Part shown: positions 16,759-25,783 of the stretch, one piece after another | How positions within the stretch are numbered: the first letter of the stretch is position 1 | How the letters are laid out: each line of letters starts with the position of its first letter | From: Marivita sp. S6314 | GTDB lineage: Bacteria; Pseudomonadota; Alphaproteobacteria; Rhodobacterales; Rhodobacteraceae | Direction of reading: 5' to 3' | DNA: 64,000 nt | Assembly: GCF_023015985.1 (NCBI RefSeq) | Contig: NZ_JALKAO010000001.1 | Span: forward strand, 744,001 to 808,000 | Notes under the pieces: model-generated | What the model was told of the DNA's origin: nothing | What the model saw: only the letters and a program-made list of their open reading frames with translations | The model's database searches: none | Translations under genes and position numbers: made by a program

Positions 16759-17738
16759 TTCAGCTCCTCCATCCGGTCAAACACATCCACACCGATCTGG
16801 GCATACATGTCCAGCAGATCGACAAGGACCCAGTTTTCGCGGATCAGACCGTCCTCCAGCCGCCAGAAATCAAGGCTGCGCAGGGTGATCTCCCGGTCGA
16901 GCGGCGGAAGGCCCAACCATCCGGCACCGCTCAGGATCTGGCACATGTTGGGCCAACCCGTCACCCCCACATACGGGCCTTCAGCCATGAAATGATGCGT
17001 GGTCTTGTCGGGCCTCTGCCCGCGATCCGGCATCGCATTCAAAAACGGGATCTGGTGAAAGCGGCGAAATTCATCGACACCGCGCGCGGTCCCAATCCCG
17101 CAAGGCCCATACCACATGAACTTCGGGTGCCAGAACCGCTCAAGCTCCATCACCTCCGGCCCGCCCTGCATGGGATGCCGGATCATCGCCCCCAACATAT
17201 CAACCACATGCCTGCCGCTTGCCTCGGACAGCACCGGATCATGGGGCCCAAGGCCGTCTTGCGTCATTGGCGCGGGCGCGTGCAAAAACCGCCCCAGCTG
17301 CGGTGCCATCGGCCACACATCCGCCTGCATCATCATTTCAGGAATATCCCAAAGCGCCTGCATCTCGACGCAAACACCGTCCTCAATCCGGTAAAACTCG
17401 TGAAAGCGCAGACACGCCGAACGCCCGGTGGCCGGAATACCCAACCAATCGCCCACCCAGGTCCCGGCATATTGCCCGCCAGAGCCAACCCACATCGCGC
17501 CATCCGCATCCTGTCCGGCGATCCGAATGAACTCTTGTCGCTCCAGATCCGGCAGGGCGGCGCGCAACGGCTCGAACGCCTGCGCCCAAAGGGCCGCATA
17601 CCCAACCATATCTCCCAACGGATGGGCCAACCGGCACACCGCATCCGGCGCAAACACCTGCTCTGCATGGCCCGAAAAATCGCGCCACGCGTCAAACACG
17701 GGCGTCATCACATCCCGGGCGGACGACACATCAGACAT
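16737..17738 (-). CDS. Second tandem NTF2/SnoaL-like protein
   Basis: A 333-residue protein of two NTF2/SnoaL-like halves, related in layout to the 12.9 kb protein. The first half contains GDMVGYAALWAQAFEPLRAALPD and HEFYRIEDGVCVEMQALWDIPEMM. The second has HPKFMWYGPCGIGTARGVDEFRRFH and FWRLEDGLIRENWVLVDLLDMY. Paired ester-cyclase-like proteins of this kind recur beside dehydrogenases in Rhodobacterales catabolic loci, but their reaction is not known to me. It precedes the VOC gene and follows the HpsN-type gene after a GC-rich hairpin element. Confidence 0.75.
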   Translation of the reverse strand: MSDVSSARDVMTPVFDAWRDFSGHAEQVFAPDAVCRLAHPLGDMVGYAALWAQAFEPLRAALPDLERQEFIRIAGQDADGAMWVGSGGQYAGTWVGDWLGIPATGRSACLRFHEFYRIEDGVCVEMQALWDIPEMMMQADVWPMAPQLGRFLHAPAPMTQDGLGPHDPVLSEASGRHVVDMLGAMIRHPMQGGPEVMELERFWHPKFMWYGPCGIGTARGVDEFRRFHQIPFLNAMPDRGQRPDKTTHHFMAEGPYVGVTGWPNMCQILSGAGWLGLPPLDREITLRSLDFWRLEDGLIRENWVLVDLLDMYAQIGVDVFDRMEELKWSKGYR

Positions 17739-17760
17739 GGGTTCCCCCTGCTTCTCTGGT

Positions 17761-17802
17761 TTTCAAATACCCTCGGGGGTCCGGGGGCCGAGCCCCCGGT
17801 CC
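17761..17802. repeat. GC-rich hairpin element with AAATACC/GGTATTT end
   Basis: The stem CCGGGGGC (17781-17788) pairs with GCCCCCGG (17792-17799), adjoining AAATACCCTCGGGGGT. Read on the minus strand, the hairpin comes first and then GAGGGTATTTG, just after the stop of the HpsN-type gene. A second copy with the same layout is at 57200. It may act as an imperfect terminator or mRNA-stabilising hairpin between operon segments. Confidence 0.65.
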
Positions 17803-17812
17803 TGCGCCCGGA

Positions 17813-19138
17813 TCACTCCGCCGCCTCCCGGTACGGCGCACCTTCCCCGTACGGCACGTTGATCCCGCCATAGCGCCGCACGCGCACGTTGCATTGTTCG
17901 GCATGGCCCACAAAGCCTTCCAGCATACACAGCCGCGATCCGTATTCGCCAATCAGCGTCGCCGCCTCATCGGTCGTGATCTTCTGATAGCTGTGGGTTT
18001 TCAGGAACTTGCCCACCCAAAGCCCACCGGTGTAGCGCCCCGCCTTCTTGGTCGGCAGCGTGTGGTTCGTGCCAATCACCTTGTCGCCGTTCGACACATT
18101 GGTCCGCGCCCCAAGGAACAGCGCGCCGTAACAGGTCATGTTGTCCAGATACCAGTCATCGCGGTCCGTCATCACCTGCACGTGCTCGGACGCGATGTCA
18201 TTGGCCACCGCCAGCATCTCGTCATGGTCCGCGCACAGGATGACCTCACCGTAATCCGCCCAGGACACCGATGCGGTATCGCGCGTCGGCAGGATTTTCA
18301 AAATCCTGTCGATCTCGCTCAGCGTCTCTTCCGCAAGCTTGCGCGAATTGGTCACCAGAACCGCGGGCGAGTTATACCCATGCTCCGCCTGCCCCAGCAG
18401 ATCAGTGGCGCAAATCTCGGCATCCACCGTGTCGTCTGCAATCACCATCGTCTCGGTTGGTCCGGCAAAAAGGTCGATGCCAACACGCCCGAACAATTGC
18501 CGCTTGGCCTCGGCCACAAAGGCGTTGCCCGGACCGACCAGCATATGCACCGGATCAATCGTCTCGGTGCCGATCGCCATCGCGCCCACCGCCTGAATGC
18601 CGCCCAGCACGTAAATCTCGTGTGCGCCGCCCAGATGCATGGCGGCAATCACCGCCGCGTTCGGGCGCCCCTGGAACGGCGGCGTGCAGGCCACGATGCG
18701 CGGCACACCGGCCACGCTCGCGGTGGCCACCGACATATGCGCCGACGCCACCATCGGGAACTTGCCGCCCGGCACGTAACAACCCACCGATTGCACCGGG
18801 ATGTTCTTGTGGCCCAGGATCACCCCCGGCATCGTTTCCACTTCGATATCCAGCATCGAGTCGCGCTGCGCCTGCGCAAAGTTGCGCACCTGTTCCTGCG
18901 CGAACTTGATATCCGCCAGTTCGCGCGGCGTCAGTTCTGCGATCAGCGCGTCGATCTCGTCCTGAGTCAGGCGAAAGCTCTCCGGCGTGTAATTGTCGAA
19001 TTTCGCGGCAAGATCGCGCACGGCGGCATCGCCGCGGGTTTCAATGTCGGCCAAGGTCGCTTCAACCACCGCGCGCGTCTTGGCGTCATCCTCGGCGCGT
19101 TCGGTCTCGGGTTTTCCGCGTTTCAGATACTCTGCCAT
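17813..19138 (-). CDS. HpsN-type dehydrogenase (histidinol-dehydrogenase family)
   Basis: A 441-residue zinc- and NAD-dependent alcohol/aldehyde dehydrogenase of the HisD fold. [55 protein letters not shown] and ASEHVQVM hold the NAD and zinc/catalytic residues. The sequence ([10 protein letters not shown] start, [21 protein letters not shown]) follows the sulfopropanediol 3-dehydrogenase HpsN branch rather than biosynthetic HisD. No sulfolactate lyase or sulfonate transporter is nearby, so the substrate may be another diol. Start: ATG at 19138 after GGAGGG; the frame extends further upstream without support. A perfect 14-bp palindrome lies 66 bases upstream. Confidence 0.85.
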   Translation of the reverse strand: MAEYLKRGKPETERAEDDAKTRAVVEATLADIETRGDAAVRDLAAKFDNYTPESFRLTQDEIDALIAELTPRELADIKFAQEQVRNFAQAQRDSMLDIEVETMPGVILGHKNIPVQSVGCYVPGGKFPMVASAHMSVATASVAGVPRIVACTPPFQGRPNAAVIAAMHLGGAHEIYVLGGIQAVGAMAIGTETIDPVHMLVGPGNAFVAEAKRQLFGRVGIDLFAGPTETMVIADDTVDAEICATDLLGQAEHGYNSPAVLVTNSRKLAEETLSEIDRILKILPTRDTASVSWADYGEVILCADHDEMLAVANDIASEHVQVMTDRDDWYLDNMTCYGALFLGARTNVSNGDKVIGTNHTLPTKKAGRYTGGLWVGKFLKTHSYQKITTDEAATLIGEYGSRLCMLEGFVGHAEQCNVRVRRYGGINVPYGEGAPYREAAE

Positions 19139-19203
19139 GGGTCCCTCCAGATCTGGTGTCGCGCCACAGCATAGCGCCGCCCGGGACCCGCTCAAGCGAA
19201 TTT

Positions 19204-19217
19204 TGCATACGTATGCA
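19204..19217. promoter_or_regulatory. Perfect palindrome, candidate LacI operator
   Basis: TGCATACGTATGCA, a perfect 14-bp palindrome between the HpsN-type gene and the hydrolase gene. It resembles the site at 15648 in front of the operon encoding the LacI regulator. It is placed to repress the HpsN-type gene (start at 19138). The binding protein is inferred. Confidence 0.6.
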
Positions 19218-19230
19218 GATTGCCGCGCCT

Positions 19231-19971
19231 TTACCCGCCCACGGCAAGGATCGCATCTTCGATCATTTTCAGACAATGCGGGTCGGAAAACCGGTGATCG
19301 ACATCCCGGACAAGGGTGAGTTGCACATCCGGCCCGTCGATATGATCCAGCAACCGCAACGCCGTCTCGCGCGTCACGGCGGTGTCTTCGGTGCCTTGCA
19401 ACAGGCGCACCGGAAACGGCATCGGCAACGGGTCCCGCAACACCAGATGATTGCGCCCGTCTTCGATCAGGCGTCGTGTCACGATATAGGGATCGTCGTA
19501 ATCGGACGGCAACGCGACCGATCCATCACGCATGATCTCGTCCCGCTGCGCATCCGTAAAGCCCGCCCAGAACCCGTCCTCGGTAAAATCAGGTGCTGCG
19601 GCGATGCCCACGAACCCGGCCACATCGGACAGCCGCTTGGTCATCAACGCCGCAATCCATCCCCCCATAGAGGACCCGACAAGAACCACCGGCCCGTCCA
19701 CAACCGCTTCGATCACCGCCTGCGCGTCATCCGCCCAATCGCCGATACACCCATCCTCGAACGCGCCGCCCGATATCCCGTGGCCCGAATAGTCAAACCG
19801 CAGAAATGCGCGGCCTGTCTGCTTGGCCCAGGCCTCCAGATGCACCGCTTTCGTGCCTTCCATGTCCGACTTGTAGCCTGACAGGAACACGGTGGTCGGC
19901 CCCGTGCCTTTGGTCTTGGCATAGGCCAGCCGGGTTCCGTTGGGTCCATCAATGTATGAAATCTCGGTCAC
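19231..19971 (-). CDS. Alpha/beta-hydrolase-fold protein, ABHD10/thioesterase-like
   Basis: A 246-residue serine hydrolase. The motif VGSSMGGW gives the nucleophile Ser; [10 protein letters not shown] and [11 protein letters not shown] supply the acid and His. The [14 protein letters not shown] and [12 protein letters not shown] segments are typical of bacterial relatives of ABHD10-type palmitoyl-protein thioesterases. Start: GTG at 19971 with GAGGGAGA seven bases upstream; the frame opens at 20025 but has no better start. It lies just upstream of the palindrome and HpsN-type gene on the same strand, so its transcript may read into that cluster. Confidence 0.82.
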   Translation of the reverse strand: MTEISYIDGPNGTRLAYAKTKGTGPTTVFLSGYKSDMEGTKAVHLEAWAKQTGRAFLRFDYSGHGISGGAFEDGCIGDWADDAQAVIEAVVDGPVVLVGSSMGGWIAALMTKRLSDVAGFVGIAAAPDFTEDGFWAGFTDAQRDEIMRDGSVALPSDYDDPYIVTRRLIEDGRNHLVLRDPLPMPFPVRLLQGTEDTAVTRETALRLLDHIDGPDVQLTLVRDVDHRFSDPHCLKMIEDAILAVGG

Positions 19972-20037
19972 AGGTGTCTCCCTCGGGTTTTGACGCGACT
20001 TTACGCAGCGCGCCGAGAAACCCAAGGGCGAAACGTG

Positions 20038-21303
20038 TCACGCGTCGGTCTGCACCTCATCCAGCCGCAACGCCAGAACCCCGCCCGCCAGCGACAGCGC
20101 AGCAAACGCGATCAGCGACGCCATCGGACCGGCAAGCGCCAGAAGCCCGCCCAGCGCCCCGGTCACCAAGAGCAATGTCCCGATCGCCGTATTCGCCAAC
20201 GCGGCATAGGTGGACCGCGCGTCCTTGGGCGACATGTCGACCAGATACACAGACCGCGCGGACCGCACCCCCTGATAGGACAGCATGAAAAAGAACAGCA
20301 GCGCCGGAATAACCCATGCGGTTTGCGCCCAGCCCGTCACTTCCGCCACCACCGCCAATACGGCAAAGAGCGCAGCAAGCAGCCCCGAGACAAACAACAC
20401 CTTGCGGGACGACCGATCCGAAAAGCGGCCCCAGACATATGAGCCAAGGAATGCCGCAGCGGCAGAGGCCAGCAGTAACGCCCCAAGACCCTCCAACGCG
20501 GATTGTCCGTTGCCCAGCAACACGAAATACGGAGGCGCCAAAGCCGTCACCGTCAAAAGCCCCCTGACCGCGATGAACAGGCGAAACTGGCGGTCCTTTT
20601 TAAGCGGCGTGAAATCAATGGATGTGTTTTCGGTATCCTCGGACGCCTGCTCTTCGATCCGGGAAAACAGCCCGGCTGCGACAATCCAGAGCACGGAGGC
20701 AATCCCGATGGCAATCACCACCGGGGTCACGTCCCGCAACAGTCCCGACAACAGCAACCCGGCAAACACAATCACGGCGATGGACGCCGCTGACCCCGCG
20801 ACCCCGGTCACAGCCCCCCGGCGCGTCTTTCCAACGGTTTTGCCCAGAATGTCCTTGTAGCTGACCGAACACGCCGCGCGCGACAGCGCCAGCACCGCCA
20901 GCGCGCCGCAAAGCGCCAAACCGGCGGTCAGACCCTCCAGCGTCAGCGCGATCAGGACGACGGCCGCCGCGGCGATCCCCTGCCCCAGCGATCCAAACAC
21001 CCAGGCCCATTTGCGATGCGACATGGATTGCACCCAGCCCGCCAGCGCAAGTTGCGGCAAAAGTGCCCCCGCTTCGCGGATCGGCACCAGCAGACCCGTG
21101 ACCGCCGCTGGTGCCCCCAACGCGCCGGCCAGCCAACTCAGCACCAGTTTCGGATCAATCAATCCGTCCGCCACCTTGGTCATCGACAGGCTGACCATGT
21201 GCCGCACACCGTTGCGCGCCTCGCGGTCGCGGACGTCCTCCTCCGCGCCGGTGATGTCCTCATAGGCGGTGGTAACGGGGCTGCTCATGTCGGGTGATTC
21301 CAT
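20038..21303 (-). CDS. MFS transporter
   Basis: A 421-residue inner-membrane protein with about twelve hydrophobic segments in two halves, separated by the charged loop FSRIEEQASEDTENTSIDFTPLKKDRQ (about 220-245). YVWGRFSDRSSRKVLF is the MFS loop 8-9 signature. The cytoplasmic N-terminus is acidic. The substrate is not recognisable. The ATG at 21303 lacks a strong ribosome-binding site; the next ATG at 21288 (MSSPV) is an alternative. It is divergent from the ArsR-fusion gene and could be under its control. Confidence 0.85.
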   Translation of the reverse strand: MESPDMSSPVTTAYEDITGAEEDVRDREARNGVRHMVSLSMTKVADGLIDPKLVLSWLAGALGAPAAVTGLLVPIREAGALLPQLALAGWVQSMSHRKWAWVFGSLGQGIAAAAVVLIALTLEGLTAGLALCGALAVLALSRAACSVSYKDILGKTVGKTRRGAVTGVAGSAASIAVIVFAGLLLSGLLRDVTPVVIAIGIASVLWIVAAGLFSRIEEQASEDTENTSIDFTPLKKDRQFRLFIAVRGLLTVTALAPPYFVLLGNGQSALEGLGALLLASAAAAFLGSYVWGRFSDRSSRKVLFVSGLLAALFAVLAVVAEVTGWAQTAWVIPALLFFFMLSYQGVRSARSVYLVDMSPKDARSTYAALANTAIGTLLLVTGALGGLLALAGPMASLIAFAALSLAGGVLALRLDEVQTDA

Positions 21304-21409
21304 GTGTCGACGTCAGAAGATTGATCAACGCGGCAAGCGGCGTTTGGTTCCCTTATCAAAAATTTGCGTTTTGAATCAGTGGCTTCCCCCAAAGATCACC
21401 GGATTTACG

Positions 21410-21449
21410 TTACCATATTGTCACGTGACTATATAATCACCTATGGTAA
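21410..21449. promoter_or_regulatory. Promoter and operators of the ArsR-AHSA1 gene
   Basis: TATAAT at 21432-21437 is a consensus -10 box; TTACCA at 21410-21415 is a possible -35 with 16-base spacing. The promoter is framed by a perfect inverted repeat, TTACCATA (21410-21417) and TATGGTAA (21442-21449). GTCACGTGAC (21420-21429) is a perfect palindrome between the boxes. The layout fits autorepression by the ArsR-type domain encoded just downstream. Confidence 0.6.
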
Positions 21450-21454
21450 GTCCC

Positions 21455-22198
21455 ATGGACGCGATTTTCAAAGCCCTCAACGACCCTGCCCGACGCGCGC
21501 TGCTGGACAGTCTCCGCAGGAAGGACGGGCAAACGCTGACCGAACTGGAAGAGCAGCTCGATATGAGCCGGTTTGGTGTCATGAAGCACCTCAAGGTTCT
21601 GGAAGACGCCCATCTCATCATCCCGCGCAAGCAGGGGCGGTTCAAATACCATTACCTGAACGCCCTGCCCCTGCAGGAAATGCTCGACCGTTGGGTCGCG
21701 CCCTTCCTGCGCCCCCAGACACAGATGATGAGCGATCTCAAAGCCAAACTCGAAAGAGAGACGATTATGGGAAAACCCGATTTCATGATGCAGACCTTCA
21801 TCCGCTGCTCGCAGGATGCCCTGTGGGACGCCTTGACCAAGGCCGAACACATGGCCGCCTACCATTTCATGTGCAATGACGTCCGCGGCGACGCCACACC
21901 GGGCAACGTGACAGAGTTCATCTTGCCCGACGGCAATCCGATGTTGCGGCAGGTGACCAAAGACCTGGATCCCAAAACGCGGATTGCGATGACCTTTGAA
22001 CCTTTGTTCATGGGCCCCGACGCGCCTGCATCCCACATGGTTTACCTGATCGAACCGCAGGGCGACACCTGCAAGCTGACCATCGAACATTACGACATGG
22101 CCCCCGGCCAGGACGGCTTTGCCGAAGGCTGGGCGCGACTGGCCTCGTCGCTCAAATCCTATCTTGAAACGGGCGTCGCCCTGAAAGGGGCCGCGTGA
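21455..22198 (+). CDS. ArsR-type HTH fused to AHSA1/SRPBCC domain
   Basis: About 247 residues in two domains. Residues 1-95 are an ArsR-family winged helix: IFKALNDPARRALLDSLRRKDGQTL, then MSRFGVMKHLKVLEDAHLI. Residues 105-247 are an AHSA1/START-like SRPBCC domain (ALWDALTKAEHMAAYHF, DGFAEGWARLASSLKSYLETG). These modules usually occur as adjacent genes; here they are fused, so a hydrophobic ligand bound by the SRPBCC part may directly set DNA binding. No metal-binding cysteines are seen. ATG at 21443 is an alternative start, but it overlaps the inverted repeat. The stop overlaps the MAPEG start (TGATG). Confidence 0.88.
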   Translation: MDAIFKALNDPARRALLDSLRRKDGQTLTELEEQLDMSRFGVMKHLKVLEDAHLIIPRKQGRFKYHYLNALPLQEMLDRWVAPFLRPQTQMMSDLKAKLERETIMGKPDFMMQTFIRCSQDALWDALTKAEHMAAYHFMCNDVRGDATPGNVTEFILPDGNPMLRQVTKDLDPKTRIAMTFEPLFMGPDAPASHMVYLIEPQGDTCKLTIEHYDMAPGQDGFAEGWARLASSLKSYLETGVALKGAA

Positions 22199-22617
22199 TG
22201 GAAAGCTTCCCGACCGAACTGGGCATTCTCACATGCCTGATGATCTTCGCCGCGACCCTGTGGATCCCGTACATCGTCGGCGTCAACAAATACGCGGTTG
22301 CGGGGGCCGAGGACCCGTTTGTGCGCCCCACACCGCTGGACCAGTTTCCCGCATGGGTGCACCGCGCGCACCGGGCGCATCTCAACCTGTTGGAACAGGC
22401 GCTGCCGTTTTCGGTGCTGGTTCTGATCCTGAATGCGATGGATGGCTTTACGGCCCTGACCTACTGGACCGCCATCGTCTTTTTCTGGGTGCGCGTCCTT
22501 CATGCCGTCGGCATGATCGCGGGATTTGCGAAAATGCCGCTGCGGCCCGGTCTGTTCCTGGTCGGCTGGCTGTGCTGCCTGATCATGGCCTACGCCGTGT
22601 TCGCAGCACGTTTTTAA
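22198..22617 (+). CDS. MAPEG-family membrane protein
   Basis: A 139-residue integral membrane protein with four predicted helices. The core HRAHRAHLNLLEQALPFSV is the MAPEG glutathione-binding motif region. Eukaryotic members are microsomal glutathione transferases and leukotriene synthases; bacterial ones are mostly uncharacterised. It is translationally coupled to the ArsR-AHSA1 fusion, suggesting a ligand-inducible detoxification pair. Confidence 0.88.
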   Translation: MESFPTELGILTCLMIFAATLWIPYIVGVNKYAVAGAEDPFVRPTPLDQFPAWVHRAHRAHLNLLEQALPFSVLVLILNAMDGFTALTYWTAIVFFWVRVLHAVGMIAGFAKMPLRPGLFLVGWLCCLIMAYAVFAARF

Positions 22618-22630
22618 TTCCACGGTTGCC

Positions 22631-22656
22631 GAAGGTGCGTTCCGAAACGCACCTTC
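22631..22656. repeat. Hairpin between convergent genes
   Basis: GAAGGTGCGTT (22631-22641) pairs with AACGCACCTTC (22646-22656) around CCGA. There is no T-run. It sits between the convergent MAPEG gene and the 81-residue protein gene and is of the same type as the TTCGAA-loop hairpins elsewhere in the window. Confidence 0.7.
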
Positions 22657-22668
22657 CACCCATGTGCT

Positions 22669-22914
22669 TCAGCCAGACACGTATGCGCCAACGCGCGGCC
22701 GGTAGAACTGTTTCTGATTGTGCAAACGCCCAAGAAGCTCGGTGATTTTCTTCACGGACGCGTCGATCTCCCGCGCCTCTTCGCCGGGCAGCGACGGGTT
22801 TTCGGCCTGGTTCATCAATTCGGTGCTCAGCGATTGCTTCGTATGCCGAAGCGCCGTTTCAATCAGATCCATATCGTCGACCGTCAATTCGAACTGCTTG
22901 TTGTATCCGGGCAT
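22669..22914 (-). CDS. Small helical protein of unknown function
   Basis: An 81-residue, mostly helical, charged protein. Its core, LTVDDMDLIETALRHTKQSL, resembles short uncharacterised Rhodobacterales proteins. I do not recognise a named domain. Start: ATG at 22914 with GGGGG upstream; the frame remains open to 23079 but that part has poor codon character. No operon partner is evident. Confidence 0.65.
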   Translation of the reverse strand: MPGYNKQFELTVDDMDLIETALRHTKQSLSTELMNQAENPSLPGEEAREIDASVKKITELLGRLHNQKQFYRPRVGAYVSG

Positions 22915-23220
22915 GGGTTTTCCCCCGTTAAGGTTGCGGCGGTGTGAAGACGTTTCGCCTATGTCGTAATAATTAGACGGAATGCCGCATTCGTCCACTG
23001 CTAGCTGACCGCTCAACGCGTTGATTTCAAATCCTTTTCGAAAATACAGTTGTATACCAGCCGCAAATGACGTGGGCACAGGGCCAACAGGTCCGATCTA
23101 ACCGCGCTGCATGCTCCGGCACATCTTGACGCCCCGCACCGCGCCTGCCAAAAGCCGCGCACACAACATAACCCGCAACCGGGCGTTCCGTGGGCGCCAA
23201 ACTGACGAGGAGCATCGGCC
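22915..23220. other. Gene-free leader region upstream of thrS
   Basis: A 306-base stretch without a supported gene. It must contain the divergent promoters for the 81-residue protein and thrS. TTGACG at 23124-23129 is a possible -35 without a convincing -10. No T-box or other riboswitch pattern was recognised. GAGGAG lies eight bases before the thrS ATG. Confidence 0.5.
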
Positions 23221-25167
23221 ATGAGCCAGATTTCCCTGACCTTTCCTGACGGCAACAAACGCGACTACGATGCAGGTGTGACCCCTGCAGAGGTTGCCGA
23301 AAGCATTTCCAAGTCGCTCTCCAAGAAAGCCATCTCTGCCACCGTCAACGACCAGCACTGGGACCTGCAATGGCCGATCCCGGCGGACGCGTCGATTGCG
23401 ATCAACACGCTGCAAGACGATGAACCCGCGCTCGAACTGATCCGCCATGACCTCGCGCACATCATGGCGCGCGCCGTGCAGGAAATCTGGCCGGACGTCA
23501 AAGTCACCATCGGCCCGGTGCGCGACAATGGCTGGTTCTACGATTTTGACCGCAAGGAACCCTTCACCCCCGAAGACCTCGGCGCGATCGAAAAGCGGAT
23601 GAAAGAGATCATCAACGCCCGCGACGCCGTGCGCACCGAACTGTGGTCGCGCGACAAGGTGCGCCAGTATTACACCGACAACAACGAGCCCTATAAGGTC
23701 GAAATCCTCGACAAGATCCCCGAAGGCGAAGACATCCGCATGTACTGGCATGGCGACTGGATGGATCTGTGCCGGGGTCCGCACCTGCAGCACACCGGAC
23801 AAGTCCCCGCCGATGCGTTCAAGCTGATGAACGTCTCTGCCGCATATTTCCTTGGCGACAACACCCGCCCGATGCTGCAACGCATCTACGGCGTGGCGTT
23901 CAAGAGCCGCAATGATCTGAAACAGTACCTGACCTTCCTCGAAGAGGCCGACAAGCGCGATCACCGGCGTCTGGGGAAGGAAATGGACCTCTTTCACATG
24001 CAGGAAGAGGCCCCCGGTCAGGTGTTCTGGCACCCGAACGGCTGGCGCATCTACACCATGCTACAAGACTACATGCGCCGCCAGCAGACCAAGGGCGGCT
24101 ATGTTGAGGTGAACACCCCGCAGGTGGTGGACCGCAAATTGTGGGAAGCCTCGGGGCATTGGGAGAAGTACCAGGAGCACATGTTCATCGTCGAAGTGGA
24201 CGAGGAACACGCGCGGGAAAAAGCGGTCAATGCGCTCAAACCGATGAATTGTCCCTGTCACGTCCAGATTTTTAACCAGGGATTAAAATCTTACCGCGAT
24301 CTTCCCTTGCGTATGGCCGAATTCGGGTCGTGCAATAGATATGAACCCTCTGGGGCCCTGCACGGCATCATGCGCGTGCGCGGGTTTACCCAGGATGACG
24401 CTCATATTTTCTGTAGAGAGGACCAGATCGAAGATGAAACAAAACGCTTTATCGACTTCCTATCAGAAATCTACCGCGACCTCGGCTTTGAAGACTTCAA
24501 GGTCAAGTTCTCCGACCGTCCGGACACCCGCGCCGGATCGGATGAGGTCTGGGACAAATCCGAAGACGCCCTCAAGGCGGCCACGACTGCCGCAGGTTGC
24601 GAGTTCGAGCTGAACCCGGGCGAAGGGGCGTTTTACGGACCGAAACTGGAGTTTGTGCTGACGGACGCGATTGGCCGCGACTGGCAGTGCGGCACGTTGC
24701 AGGTGGATTTCGTGCTGCCCGAACGGCTGGATGCCACCTATGTGGGCCAAGACGGCGCAAAACACCGCCCTGTGATGTTGCACCGCGCAACCCTCGGGTC
24801 GTTCGAGCGCTTCATCGGCATCCTGATCGAAGAGCATGCAGGCAAACTGCCCTTCTGGCTGGCCCCGCGTCAGGTGGTCGTCGCCTCTATCGTATCCGAG
24901 GCGGATGACTATGTGCACGAGGTGGTGGCAGAGCTGACCAAGGCCGGCGTGCGGGCCGAGGCCGACATCCGCAACGAAAAGATCAACTACAAGGTCCGCG
25001 AGCATTCGCTTGGCAAAGTCCCTGTGATCCTTGCCATCGGGCACCGAGAAGTTGAAGAAAAAACCGTCACGGTGCGGCGGCTGGGTGAAAAGCAGACGCA
25101 TGTTACATCCATGACAGAGATCGTGAGCGCCCTTGGAAAAGAGGCGACACCGCCTGACTTGCTGTAA
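23221..25167 (+). CDS. thrS: Threonyl-tRNA synthetase
   Basis: A 648-residue class II aminoacyl-tRNA synthetase. Domains in order: TGS (1-60), editing domain (about 70-230) with [14 protein letters not shown] and MDLCRGPHL, catalytic core (about 245-535) and anticodon-binding domain (540-648). Zinc and active-site motifs are clear: [34 protein letters not shown] and [17 protein letters not shown]. Length and editing motifs are normal, so it should both charge and proofread. ATG follows GAGGAG. A good terminator follows the stop, so it is a single-gene unit. Confidence 0.98.
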   Translation: MSQISLTFPDGNKRDYDAGVTPAEVAESISKSLSKKAISATVNDQHWDLQWPIPADASIAINTLQDDEPALELIRHDLAHIMARAVQEIWPDVKVTIGPVRDNGWFYDFDRKEPFTPEDLGAIEKRMKEIINARDAVRTELWSRDKVRQYYTDNNEPYKVEILDKIPEGEDIRMYWHGDWMDLCRGPHLQHTGQVPADAFKLMNVSAAYFLGDNTRPMLQRIYGVAFKSRNDLKQYLTFLEEADKRDHRRLGKEMDLFHMQEEAPGQVFWHPNGWRIYTMLQDYMRRQQTKGGYVEVNTPQVVDRKLWEASGHWEKYQEHMFIVEVDEEHAREKAVNALKPMNCPCHVQIFNQGLKSYRDLPLRMAEFGSCNRYEPSGALHGIMRVRGFTQDDAHIFCREDQIEDETKRFIDFLSEIYRDLGFEDFKVKFSDRPDTRAGSDEVWDKSEDALKAATTAAGCEFELNPGEGAFYGPKLEFVLTDAIGRDWQCGTLQVDFVLPERLDATYVGQDGAKHRPVMLHRATLGSFERFIGILIEEHAGKLPFWLAPRQVVVASIVSEADDYVHEVVAELTKAGVRAEADIRNEKINYKVREHSLGKVPVILAIGHREVEEKTVTVRRLGEKQTHVTSMTEIVSALGKEATPPDLL

Positions 25168-25193
25168 CAAAGCGACATGAAACACACGACACG

Positions 25194-25226
25194 GGGCCTC
25201 GTATTGTTACGAGGCCCTTTGTTTTT
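25194..25226 (+). terminator. Rho-independent terminator of thrS
   Basis: GGGCCTCGTA (25194-25203) pairs perfectly with TACGAGGCCC (25208-25217) around TTGT and is followed by TTTGTTTTT. Confidence 0.93.
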
Positions 25227-25398
25227 CTGCGACTATCCCCGGGCAAAGCCGCAATTCCCTCACCCCGTCTCACGCCCGCGTGATGCACATCGCCGTGAGT
25301 AGCGCGACGCCGCGTCGCAGGGCATGCTAGGGTCATCGACGTCGCAACCGCGTCGTTCAGACGAATTTACGTTAGCAAAACCAAAAGGATCACATCCC

Positions 25399-25701
25399 AT
25401 GTCCAAAACTCTCAAATCCGTCGCAATTGTTGGTGCTGTCGCCGCAAGCCTTGCCGCACACACAACAACAGCCACCGCGCAGTCCAAGGAAAAGTGCTTT
25501 GGCATTTCGCTTGCCGGTCAGAACGACTGCGCCGCAGGCCCCGGTACAACCTGCGCCGGCACGTCCACCGTGGATTATCAGGGCAACGCCTGGACATTGG
25601 TCGACGCGGGCACCTGCACCGAAATCGAACTGCCCGCAATGGCTGACGGAACAGAGCGGGTCGGATCGCTGGAAGAACTGAACCGCGACCTGCCCAGCTA
25701 A
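25399..25701 (+). CDS. bufA1: Bufferin-type metallophore precursor (DUF2282, BufA1)
   Basis: A 100-residue secreted precursor peptide. Residues 1-28 form a Sec signal ending ATAQ. The mature part has four spaced cysteines, C33, C44, C52 and C73, in [23 protein letters not shown] and GTCTEIE, the hallmark of bufferins. In the characterised system these cysteines are converted to thiooxazole-type groups by the BufB/BufC pair, and the product binds copper in the periplasm. Start: ATG at 25399 with AAGGATC upstream. The enzyme genes follow after an 82-base gap that carries a REP-like pair. Confidence 0.88.
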   Translation: MSKTLKSVAIVGAVAASLAAHTTTATAQSKEKCFGISLAGQNDCAAGPGTTCAGTSTVDYQGNAWTLVDAGTCTEIELPAMADGTERVGSLEELNRDLPS

Positions 25702-25709
25702 GACGGGAT

Positions 25710-25762
25710 GCCGGGCAAATGCCCGGCCTACCCCACCCTCGTAGGCCGGGCTTCAGCCCGGC
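25710..25762. repeat. REP-like inverted pair between bufA1 and bufB
   Basis: Two hairpins facing each other: GCCGGGC-AAAT-GCCCGGC with CTAC (25710-25731), and GTAG with GCCGGGC-TTCA-GCCCGGC-like arms (25741-25762). The 11-base segment GCCCGGCCTAC recurs inverted as GTAGGCCGGGC. This is the layout of bacterial REP doublets and could uncouple peptide and enzyme mRNA levels. Confidence 0.8.
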
Positions 25763-25783
25763 ACACGCTCAAGGATCAGACCG

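Noticed and set aside
17813-19138. Calling the gene hisD (histidine biosynthesis)
   Set aside because: The N-terminus and central motifs follow the HpsN branch, and the genomic context is catabolic. A firm HpsN assignment was also withheld because sulfonate genes are absent.
17894-19174. 426-codon plus-strand frame opposite the HpsN-type gene
   Set aside because: It lies fully antisense to a gene with clear HisD-family motifs, and its composition (His, Arg, Gln rich) is that of a shadow frame.
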